From Pseudomonadota bacterium (GTDB lineage: Bacteria; Pseudomonadota; Gammaproteobacteria; CAMYNG01), in NCBI GenBank assembly GCA_020347585.1, contig CP070733.1, positions 1,721,479 through 1,729,130 on the forward strand: a DNA stretch of 7,652 nt, read 5' to 3'. Under the pieces are notes generated by a model that did not search any database, was not told the DNA's origin, and saw only the letters and a program-made list of their open reading frames with translations. Positions 1 through 5,712 of this stretch are shown in pieces. A program made the translations under genes and the position numbers. Positions within the stretch are counted from its first letter, which is position 1. Each line of letters opens with the position of its first letter.

Positions 1-149
1 CGCGGTGTGCCAGCACAGCGCCACGTGACTACCTAGTTTTCCAGAAATGATTGAGGAAATCGGCGCTGCAGTGGCCGTTTTCTCCTCTATTTCTTGTCCT
101 GGCGCGCCAGTCCGCGACGACGCCCTGTGCCCTAAGGCCCTGCTACGGT

Positions 150-178
150 TTGACAGGCCCGCTGGCGGCGTCTATACA
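150..178 (+). promoter_or_regulatory. sigma70-type promoter for the small membrane protein
   Basis: A perfect -35 box TTGACA (150-155) is separated by exactly 17 bp from TATACA (173-178), a 4/6 match to TATAAT. An overlapping TACACT lies at 175-180. Transcription would begin near 185, giving a leader of about 105 nt before the ATG at 290. This is the best-formed promoter in the window. That it drives the gene at 290 is inferred from orientation and proximity. Confidence 0.6.
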
Positions 179-188
179 CTGTCGAAAC

Positions 189-204
189 TGTGATGCAATT
201 CACA
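189..204. promoter_or_regulatory. CRP/Vfr-type binding site
   Basis: TGTGA (189-193) and TCACA (200-204) are separated by 6 bp, the exact CRP half-site arrangement TGTGA-N6-TCACA. AA lies at 186-187 and TTT at 205-207, as in the flanks of the classical 22-bp consensus. The dyad centre at about 196.5 is near +11 relative to the promoter at 150-178. Established knowledge of CRP geometry says a site there would repress or block rather than activate. I see no -10 box at the distance expected for activation from -41.5 or -61.5. Binding itself is inferred. Confidence 0.5.
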
Positions 205-289
205 TTTTTCGTTCCCCGAGCGGGCGCACAGGAGGTGCCAGGCGGGCCGACGGGGTGGTGCCGGTTACAACAGATTTAAGGAGTCGCCT

Positions 290-475
290 ATGTTGGCAAG
301 ATCCTTGGTCGAGAACCTCGCCATCGCCGCCATCGCGGCCGGTATCATGCTCGCGCTGGCCATGCTGGCCTCCCCCATTGCGCTGCTCGCCGGCTTGGTG
401 CTGGTCGTCGCAGGGGTTGCCGCACTGTACGTGCGCTACAACGAGATCGGCTCGCATCCTGACCCGCTGAGCTAG
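290..475 (+). CDS. small hydrophobic membrane protein, function unknown
   Basis: This is a 61-residue protein, not recognised as a named family. The ATG at 290 follows a clear Shine-Dalgarno AAGGAG (278-283) with a 6-nt spacer, which decides the start. After a short N-terminus (MLARSLVEN) nearly the whole chain is hydrophobic, Ala/Leu/Val-rich and without charge from about residue 10 to 47. That is enough for two closely packed membrane helices, with a likely break at S28-P29. A polar tail of about 14 residues with YVRYNEIGS and DPLS ends the protein. It stands alone as a transcription unit: promoter at 150, CRP-type site at 189, hairpin directly after the stop. A role as an inner-membrane stress or regulatory peptide is possible but nothing in the sequence proves it. 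Confidence 0.7.
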   Translation: MLARSLVENLAIAAIAAGIMLALAMLASPIALLAGLVLVVAGVAALYVRYNEIGSHPDPLS

Positions 476-476
476 G

Positions 477-502
477 GCGCGGCGCAGCCTGAGCTGCCGC
501 GC
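477..502 (+). terminator. hairpin directly after the small membrane protein gene
   Basis: GCGCGGC (477-483) pairs perfectly with GCCGCGC (496-502), starting one base after the TAG stop. The 12-nt loop contains a further AGC/GCT pairing. The sequence after it (TGTCCTTCCC) is pyrimidine-rich but has no real U-run. It could be a weak intrinsic terminator or a 3'-end protecting structure. Confidence 0.4.
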
Positions 503-594
503 TGTCCTTCCCTGTCGCCCCCGTGATTGCGCCGCCGGGGGACGGCTGCCCACCAACCGTCGCTTAACCGGCACGCCGGGCTTTGCGCATCGGG

Positions 595-600
595 TACAAT
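595..600 (+). promoter_or_regulatory. possible -10 box upstream of the antitoxin-like gene
   Basis: TACAAT (595-600) matches TATAAT at 5 of 6 positions. There is no acceptable -35 at 16-18 bp and no TG extension, so support is thin. If used, it would give a leader of about 140 nt before the ATG at 750. No open reading frame with a ribosome site was found in that leader. Confidence 0.25.
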
Positions 601-749
601 TCAGACATTCCGAACAGCGCAGTCGCCGGCCCCGAACCCGGTGACACGCGCTCCAGGCGCGAAACCCATCAATCTGCGCGCACGCCGAGCGCCGGGCGTT
701 GCGCCGAGCAGGTGTCAGCGGGCACCGCAACTTCGCAAGGGCACCTACC

Positions 750-1127
750 ATGAGCATTGAGTTCGAAGAGACGGAGCAGCGCGAGCTGGTCCAGACGGTA
801 TTTCTCGTGCTTGGCCACTGGGACATCGAGCCGAACGACCAGGCGATACTGCTGGGTTTGCCACAGGGCACGCGGGCGCGGGCGCTCGCAAAATATCGCA
901 TGGGCAACGCGCTGCCCGACGAGTCAGGCTTTTTGCAGCGCGCCCACTACCTGCTGTCCATCCACAACGCCGTTGGCACCTTTTTCCCCGGCAATCCGAC
1001 CGCAGCCAACTACTGGGTAACTACCCGCAGTCCCGCATTTGGCGGCCAGGCACCGCTGGACATTATGCGTGCCGACGGTGTCGACGGAATGCGACGGGTG
1101 CTCGACCACCTCAACGGTGTCTATTAG
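750..1127 (+). CDS. MbcA/ParS/Xre antitoxin-family protein (DUF2384-like), solitary
   Basis: A 125-residue cytoplasmic protein of the MbcA/ParS/Xre antitoxin type. The ATG at 750 is preceded by AAGGG (737-741) at 8 nt. An in-frame ATG at 699 lacks such a site and would add a low-quality Arg-rich extension. The N-terminal half (about residues 20-55) has a helix-turn-helix-like layout, with LLGLPQGTRARAL followed by a basic KYRMGNAL segment. The C-terminal half carries the toxin-binding domain pattern: YLLSIHNAVGTFFP, then NPTAANYW, then SPAFGGQAPLDIM, which matches the family pattern 'AFGG..PLD.M'. In two-gene modules such antitoxins sit beside a RES-domain toxin that degrades NAD. Here no such gene is adjacent: the next gene downstream is convergent and encodes an exported protein. 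It may act as a stand-alone regulator or as an antitoxin for a distant partner. The family call is firm; the function is inferred. Confidence 0.85.
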   Translation: MSIEFEETEQRELVQTVFLVLGHWDIEPNDQAILLGLPQGTRARALAKYRMGNALPDESGFLQRAHYLLSIHNAVGTFFPGNPTAANYWVTTRSPAFGGQAPLDIMRADGVDGMRRVLDHLNGVY

Positions 1128-1151
1128 AGAAAAGCGCCGCAGGGGTGGCGC
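1128..1151 (-). terminator. intrinsic terminator of the exported-protein gene
   Basis: The segment 1134-1151 forms a 7-bp stem (GCGCCGC with GTGGCGC, one G-U pair when read on the plus strand) around an AGGG tetraloop. On the minus strand the stem is followed by TTTTCT (1133-1128), the U-tract of a rho-independent terminator. It lies about 24 nt past the stop of the minus-strand gene. The hairpin begins 7 nt after the stop of the convergent plus-strand gene and could impede transcription there too, but without a U-tract. Confidence 0.65.
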
Positions 1152-1174
1152 ACGAACTAGTCCGCAGCGGCACT

Positions 1175-1603
1175 CTACTCCAGGCGATCCGCCAGGCGAT
1201 GATGACCGTTTAGCCGCAACTCTGCGATCTCGCCGTGGCGTCGGTACTCGTGGTTGAGAAACCGGGCGCGCTCGCTCGTCTCTGGGAACCAGATCGGCGC
1301 CAGCGCCTCGACAAACGTTATGTAGGTCTGGTAGCTCCTGAAATCCGTGCGGCTGCTGTTTAAGTCATGCGCTCGCCGCCGCGCCAGCGACTGCGCCTTG
1401 GCAACCAAATCGGCGTGAAAAGCGCGGTTGAAAAACAACTCCGATACCGCCGGGTCGCTGCACGATGCCGCAATTATCCGCAGTTGCTCAGAGGACTGCT
1501 CGGAATGCCGAAAATACGGATCAGCGCATGCTGAATGGTCGTTGGCCTGCCCGACGCTGATTGCGAACAGCACCAAAAACATCAGAAACAGAATAATCTT
1601 CAC
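1175..1603 (-). CDS. small exported protein of unknown function
   Basis: A 142-residue protein starting at GTG (1603-1601), which has AGAGGGGG (1616-1609) as Shine-Dalgarno at 5 nt. Longer in-frame versions up to 1693 would bury the signal peptide behind 30 unlikely residues. VK is followed by a hydrophobic stretch (residues 3-17), then SVGQA and polar sequence, so signal peptidase I cleavage after A20 is likely. The protein is expected in the periplasm or outside the cell. The mature part has only two cysteines (C26, C48), which could form a disulphide. The remainder looks helical, with a Tyr/Phe/Arg-rich middle and a charged C-terminus ending RLADRLE. I do not recognise an enzymatic motif. 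The gene ends at a good intrinsic terminator and appears to be a single transcription unit. Confidence 0.75.
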   Translation of the reverse strand: MKIILFLMFLVLFAISVGQANDHSACADPYFRHSEQSSEQLRIIAASCSDPAVSELFFNRAFHADLVAKAQSLARRRAHDLNSSRTDFRSYQTYITFVEALAPIWFPETSERARFLNHEYRRHGEIAELRLNGHHRLADRLE

Positions 1604-1825
1604 GGTTGCCCCCTCTATGGCTGAACCCAGAGTCCGTGACAAGACCTCGCCATACTGCGATCGCTTCCATTTTTGAGCGGCCAGCACCGGCAATTCTTTA
1701 GCGAACTGCTCGAGGTATTACCGGCTTTGTGTACGCCGTCGTGTTGCCTGCACAGCGCTCTACGACTGTATCCCTCGCCAATCGTGGTGCATTCAAGCCC
1801 TGGCAACGTGCGGCAGGCCAACATC

Positions 1826-3229
1826 TCACGATACCTTGCAGTTAAACAGCGCCTGCGTCTTAATCATCTGCGCGACCTGTTCCGGTACCATGGTCTCCCA
1901 TTCGTGGTCGCCATGGCGTATCTTTTCCAGCACCTCGTGCGACCAGATCGACAGGTAGTCATGGTTGACCGTATCAAGCGCCTTGATGCAACCACGCTCC
2001 CGCAGGTACGCATACAGGTGCTGCAACTGCGGCGACAGCTCAAGCTCGTCCATGCCTTGCAACGCACCGCTCTGCGGGTCGATCGCCGGGCAGACGTATA
2101 GGCGCAGGTCGTGCTTGAACAGGCGGCCAAAGGACTCAAGAATGCCACCGGGCAAGTGCTCGTAGTAGCGCTCATCGAAGATCTCGCGCAGCGACGGCAG
2201 CCCCATGGCAAGCGCGATCGGCTGATTGGTATAGGGGACCAGGTACTGGGCAAGGCGATAGTATTCGCCGTAGTTGGAGATCAGCACATGCTGGCCCATT
2301 GCACACAGGATATCGGCGCGGTAGAGAAAGTCCTGCGCGTCGATCTCGTCCCCTTCTGTCAGATTGTTTAGCGTCATCTCGGCGAGCACCAACAGGTCGT
2401 CACCCGCCAGATGGGTCTCCGCGAGAAACGTCGTACGCGCATTTTCCAGCAGATCTAGAGTGAAGCGGGTCGGCGGACGAAACCGGCTGCGCCCGATGAG
2501 CACGGCCTTCTTCCACAGTGCATCGGCGACCTGGACGATGTGCCCGTCGGGACTGAACAAGGCGGCATTACTAAGACCCTTCTGCACCAGGCGCAGCGCC
2601 ATCAGGCGGTTGTCCACATCCGGAAATGCAGGCCCCGAAAGTTCGATCATGTCGATTTCCACCAGTTCGGGGTAGAGCTTATCCATGAGCGATAGCAGCA
2701 GGCTTTCGGGCTCCTGGTGCAGCATCATCGCGCCGTATATCAGATTTACCCCGAGAATTCCTAGGGTCTCCTGGTCCTGCACGTTATTCTTGCCGTGCAG
2801 GTTGACGTGCACGTCGATTTGCGAGGGTAGTTCGCGCGGCCGACGCTGAAAGCGAATACCCAGCCAGCCGTGGCCGTCGGTCTTGCGGGTATAGCTGCGC
2901 GCCGCCACCGTATTGGCGAAGGCAAAAAAGGAAGTCTCGGTGCCACGCGATTCAAAGAGGCGCTCGACCAGCAGCGCATACTCGTGTTCCAGCATCGCGC
3001 CCAGCCGCGCCCGGCTCACGTAGCGTGGGCTCTGCCCGTAAATCGCGTCGGAGAACTGCATGTCGTAGGCCGACATGGTCTTGGCGATGGTGCCCGCCGC
3101 ACCGCCGGCGCGAAAGAACCAGCGCGCGGTTTCCTGACCAGCGCCGATCTCGGCGATGGTGCCATAGCGCCCGCGGTCCAGGTTTATTGTCAGGGCCTTC
3201 TGATGGGAATCTCGCGCCTGCCTTTCCAT
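1826..3229 (-). CDS. conserved protein of unknown function, 467 residues
   Basis: The ATG at 3229 follows AAGGTG (3240-3235) at 5 nt. The longer frame beginning at 3298 is disfavoured because its 23 extra residues look non-coding. There is no signal peptide or membrane helix, so the protein should be cytoplasmic. The N-terminal block (about residues 17-66) is unusually motif-dense: RYGTIAEIGAGQE, then ARWFFRAGGAAGTIAKT, then SAYDM and SDAIYG. Further conserved-looking blocks are DVHVNLHGKNNVQDQETLG, EIDMIELSGPAF, LVQKGLSNAALFSPDG and, near residue 375, PGGILESFGRLF. I recall this layout from a family found across distant bacterial phyla without an established activity, but could not check that here. 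EIGAGQE resembles a nucleotide- or SAM-binding glycine loop, yet no complete methyltransferase, nucleotidyltransferase (HxGH) or ATPase motif set is present. Labels of those kinds, or TonB-receptor, are not supported by the sequence. Confidence 0.85.
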   Translation of the reverse strand: MERQARDSHQKALTINLDRGRYGTIAEIGAGQETARWFFRAGGAAGTIAKTMSAYDMQFSDAIYGQSPRYVSRARLGAMLEHEYALLVERLFESRGTETSFFAFANTVAARSYTRKTDGHGWLGIRFQRRPRELPSQIDVHVNLHGKNNVQDQETLGILGVNLIYGAMMLHQEPESLLLSLMDKLYPELVEIDMIELSGPAFPDVDNRLMALRLVQKGLSNAALFSPDGHIVQVADALWKKAVLIGRSRFRPPTRFTLDLLENARTTFLAETHLAGDDLLVLAEMTLNNLTEGDEIDAQDFLYRADILCAMGQHVLISNYGEYYRLAQYLVPYTNQPIALAMGLPSLREIFDERYYEHLPGGILESFGRLFKHDLRLYVCPAIDPQSGALQGMDELELSPQLQHLYAYLRERGCIKALDTVNHDYLSIWSHEVLEKIRHGDHEWETMVPEQVAQMIKTQALFNCKVS

Positions 3230-3317
3230 GTGCACACCTTTTCGGTTGTCTCCACACAACCATAGACCACACTCGCGATAGCTGGGTTCTGCAGGCACCC
3301 CGAGCGCACCCAGGCAA

Positions 3318-3440
3318 TCACCAACCGGTGAGTATCACCGGCGCGCCAAACAACAGGGTCAGCAACACCGTCGACAGTACATTCAGCCTGGGTACCCTGC
3401 AAGTGCGCGGTTCGGGCTCGTCAATTCCCGGCTCCTTCAC
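3318..3440 (-). CDS. possible single-pass membrane micro-protein after the EF-G gene
   Basis: A short frame of up to 40 residues, starting at GTG (3440) and ending in TGA (3320-3318). Its N-terminal half is acidic and proline-rich (GIDEPEPRT), then basic (RVPR). It ends in one hydrophobic segment, VLSTVLLTLLFGAPVILTGW. The pattern of a short soluble head, positive residues and a helix is typical of an N-in membrane micro-protein. The GTG has no Shine-Dalgarno. An excellent AAGGAG (3437-3432) instead sits 6 nt before an ATT (3425), so a 35-residue product from a rare ATT start is an alternative. The frame is the same as that of the EF-G gene, 8 sense codons past its TAA, so stop-codon readthrough is a third possibility. 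No homologue is recognised. Confidence 0.4.
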   Translation of the reverse strand: MKEPGIDEPEPRTCRVPRLNVLSTVLLTLLFGAPVILTGW

Positions 3441-3451
3441 AGCTTGTGTTG

Positions 3452-3464
3452 GCGCCGCGGGCGC
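3452..3464 (-). other. GC hairpin directly after the EF-G stop
   Basis: On the minus strand the bases right after the TAA read GCGCC-CGC-GGCGC, a 5-bp stem with a 3-nt loop. No U-tract follows. It may be a weak attenuator, a 3'-end structure, or chance in GC-rich DNA. It would lie just upstream of the micro-ORF and could modulate its translation. Confidence 0.25.
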
Positions 3465-5525
3465 TTAGCCCCGGGGATGCAGGATGCGCTCTGCGACACG
3501 CGCGGGCACAGCCTCGTAGCGGTCGAATGTCATGTTGAAACCGGCGCGCCCCGAGGTCAAGGCGCGCAAATCGCCAATGTAGCCGAACATCTCGGCGAGC
3601 GGCACGCGCGCGACTATCACGGTCTGCAAACCACGTATGGCCTGGTCTACAATCAACCCGCGCCGGCGGTTGATATCACCGATGCAGTCGCCAACGAACT
3701 CGGCAGGCGTGTCGACTTCGACCGCCATCACCGGCTCGAGCAACACCGGGCCGGCTTGGCTCATGCCCTCACGAAATGCGGCACGCGCTGCTATTTCAAA
3801 GGCCATCGGGGTCGAGTCGGTCTCATGATACACACCGTCAACCAGCGTGGCCCTAAAATCCCGGGCGGGGAAACCGGCCAGCACGCCTCCCTGTGCGGCG
3901 GCACGGACCCCTTTCTCGACCCGTGCGATACACTCGCCGGGCAAGTTGCCTTTGGCGCTGCGATTGTCAAATTCGATTCCCGCACCGCGCGCCAGCGGCT
4001 CAAAACGCATGGTTACCTCAGCGAATTGCATGGCGCCGGCAACCGGACGCACATGCGTATGGCTCACCTCCGCGCGCGAGGCAATGGACTCACGGTACGC
4101 CACCTGTGGTGAGCCGGTCCGCACTGCGACACCGTGTTCGCGCTCGAGGCGCGCCAGCGTGATTTCCAGATGCAGCTCGCCCATGCCGGACAGGATGGTC
4201 TGCCCCGACTCGGGATCGACCTTGAGCTTCAAACTGGGATCATCGCTGACGAAAAGCTCCAGCCCGTGCATAACCTTGTCCTGCTCGGCCAGGGTGCGCG
4301 GTTCAATGGCAATGTCGATAACCGGATCGGGAAAATCGATCTGTTCCAACATCAACGGATGTTTTGGATCTGCCAGGGTATCGCCGGTTTGCGTGTGCTT
4401 CATACCCGGCAAGGCCACGATGTCACCCGCGCACATCTCCTCGCGTTCCTCGCGCTTGTCGGCATGCATCTCATAGATGTGCGCGACACGCTCCTTGCGG
4501 TCGGCGCGTACATTCAACACCATGTCGCCTCGGGAAAGACTGCCGCTGTAGACACGCACGAAGGTGAGCGGGCCGAAACTGTCGTGGATTATTTTGAACG
4601 CCAGTGCCGCAAACGGTTCGCCGGCGTCGGCGCGTCGTTCTGTGGACTTACCTCCAGCGGCGCCTGCGGCAGAGACCGGCGGGCAATCGTCGGGCGCCGG
4701 CAGATAGTCCACCACTGCATCGAGCAAGGGCTGCACACCCATGTTGTGGAGCGCTGAGCCACACAAAACAGGCACGAACGCGCCGCCCAGCGTGCCCTTG
4801 CGGATGCAGCTACGCAGCGTATCGATGTCCGGCTCGCGGCCTTCCACCCAGGCCGTCAGCGCTGCATCGTCCTGTTCGGCCGCGGCTTCTACCAGTCGCT
4901 CTCGCCAGTAGCGCACCGCCTCTGCCATATGCTGTGGCACGGGCTCGTACGTTACCTGTGTGCCGTCAGGTTCCGCGTCCCAGCCAAGCGCCTGCAGCGT
5001 GAGCAGATCCACCACCCCGGTGAAATCGTGCTCGGAGCCAATCGGCAATTGCATCACCAGCGCAGTTGCGCCAAGGCGAGTTTCGATCGCCTCCACCACG
5101 CGCAGAAAATCCGCGCCGATGCGGTCGAGCTTGTTCACGAAGCCCACGCGCGGCACGTCATATTGGTCCGCCAGATGCCAGTTGGTCTCAGACTGCGGCT
5201 CAACACCGGCCACCGCGTCGAACACCACCACCGCACCGTCGAGCACACGCAGCGCGCGATTGACCTCGATGTTAAAGTCGATATGTCCTGGCGTATCGAT
5301 GATGTTGATACGGTGCTCGCGCCAGTAAATACTGGTCGCCGCACTGGTGATGGTGATGCCGCGCTGGCGCTCCTCGGGCAGGTAGTCGGTGACCGCCGCG
5401 CCGTCATCCACCTCACCGATCTTGTGGCTCTTTCCGGAGTAGTACAGGATTCGCTCCGTGGTCGTGGTCTTGCCCGCGTCCACGTGAGCGATAATGCCGA
5501 TATTGCGAGTACGCCCAATATCCAT
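3465..5525 (-). CDS. fusA: elongation factor G paralogue, EF-G2/recycling-like
   Basis: A translational GTPase of about 686 residues, the usual EF-G length. The ATG at 5525 has AGGGTGG (5537-5531) at 5 nt; a GTG at 5534 would add three residues. G motifs are intact: P-loop AHVDAGKT (about 13-20), switch I with ERQRGIT (about 51-57), DTPGH (about 76-80), NKLD (about 130-133) and CGSAL (about 254-258). A Gly/Ala/Ser-rich linker (about 284-300) precedes domain II (FKIIHDSFGPLTFVRVYSG, GMKHTQTGDTL). Domain III has DPESGQTILSGMGELHLE, and domain IV keeps the translocation-loop histidine in GVYHETDST. The C-terminus has PLAEMFGY and LTSGRA. Several segments (DYLPEERQRGIT, GPLTFVRVYSG, MKHTQTGDT, DDPSLKLKVDPESGQT) match my memory of mitochondrial EF-G2 and the bacterial recycling type better than E. 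coli FusA. The gene lies outside any rpsL-rpsG-tuf context. EF-G family is certain; the recycling sub-role is inferred. Confidence 0.93.
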   Translation of the reverse strand: MDIGRTRNIGIIAHVDAGKTTTTERILYYSGKSHKIGEVDDGAAVTDYLPEERQRGITITSAATSIYWREHRINIIDTPGHIDFNIEVNRALRVLDGAVVVFDAVAGVEPQSETNWHLADQYDVPRVGFVNKLDRIGADFLRVVEAIETRLGATALVMQLPIGSEHDFTGVVDLLTLQALGWDAEPDGTQVTYEPVPQHMAEAVRYWRERLVEAAAEQDDAALTAWVEGREPDIDTLRSCIRKGTLGGAFVPVLCGSALHNMGVQPLLDAVVDYLPAPDDCPPVSAAGAAGGKSTERRADAGEPFAALAFKIIHDSFGPLTFVRVYSGSLSRGDMVLNVRADRKERVAHIYEMHADKREEREEMCAGDIVALPGMKHTQTGDTLADPKHPLMLEQIDFPDPVIDIAIEPRTLAEQDKVMHGLELFVSDDPSLKLKVDPESGQTILSGMGELHLEITLARLEREHGVAVRTGSPQVAYRESIASRAEVSHTHVRPVAGAMQFAEVTMRFEPLARGAGIEFDNRSAKGNLPGECIARVEKGVRAAAQGGVLAGFPARDFRATLVDGVYHETDSTPMAFEIAARAAFREGMSQAGPVLLEPVMAVEVDTPAEFVGDCIGDINRRRGLIVDQAIRGLQTVIVARVPLAEMFGYIGDLRALTSGRAGFNMTFDRYEAVPARVAERILHPRG

Positions 5526-5543
5526 GCCAGCCACCCTAGGCGA

Positions 5544-5552
5544 ACTCTAGCA
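5544..5552 (-). promoter_or_regulatory. possible extended -10 for the EF-G paralogue
   Basis: On the minus strand TG-C-TAGAGT (5552-5544) resembles an extended -10 element (TGnTATAAT, 4/6 in the hexamer). No -35 match is seen at 17 bp. Transcription would begin near 5537, at the edge of the Shine-Dalgarno. The leader would be very short and would favour the ATG at 5525 over the GTG at 5534. Support is weak. Confidence 0.25.
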
Positions 5553-5575
5553 GAGATGGCCTGCGGGGCGCGCGG

Positions 5576-5604
5576 TGAACCGTGCCGGCCGCCCATGTTA
5601 CACT
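5576..5604 (+). promoter_or_regulatory. candidate slyD promoter
   Basis: TACACT (5599-5604), a 4/6 match to TATAAT, lies in a TGTTACACTGC context. A poor -35 (TGAACC, 5576-5581, 3/6) is placed 17 bp upstream. The start site would be near 5611, leaving a leader of about 100 nt before slyD. It is the best plus-strand candidate in the divergent spacer. Confidence 0.3.
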
Positions 5605-5712
5605 GCCCGCCCGATTGCCTGCCCTCGCCCACAGCGCCGGATCCGGTTCTCGCCGCTTCCCCGTTGCGTGCATGACCCAGGCGTATTGCTTACCTACTTT
5701 TGGAGTTTCCCC

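Noticed and set aside
1..149. Possible tail of an upstream gene at the window edge
   Set aside because: Frames from the left edge reach stops soon (TGA at 26, TAG at 34) and the fragments are too short to judge.
51..470. A 139-codon plus-strand frame overlapping the small membrane protein
   Set aside because: It spans the promoter and CRP-type site, has no convincing ribosome site, and its sequence is Cys/Pro/Ser-rich without domains.
699..749. Upstream ATG start for the antitoxin-like protein
   Set aside because: No Shine-Dalgarno precedes it and the added residues are unlike the family; the ATG at 750 has AAGGG at 8 nt.
200..907. A 235-codon minus-strand open frame across the first two genes
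   Set aside because: It is antisense to two better-supported genes, has Arg/Ser/Cys-rich low-quality composition and no recognisable domain. Long antisense frames are expected at this GC content.
3230..3298. Upstream start for the 467-residue protein
   Set aside because: The extra 23 residues are not protein-like, while the ATG at 3229 has AAGGTG at 5 nt.
101..4155. Four copies of the palindrome GGCGCGCC (101, 3340, 3543, 4148)
   Set aside because: Their number and scattered placement, two of them inside the EF-G gene, are unremarkable for GC-rich DNA. Only the first extends to a 12-bp palindrome.
3465..5525. Tetracycline-resistance ribosome protection protein instead of EF-G
   Set aside because: Length is similar, but the G-domain and domain II-V signatures follow EF-G/EF-G2, and there is no mobile context.
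3444..5675. Long plus-strand frames opposite the EF-G gene (up to about 250 codons)
   Set aside because: They are antisense shadows of a gene with complete EF-G domains; their products show no known motifs.
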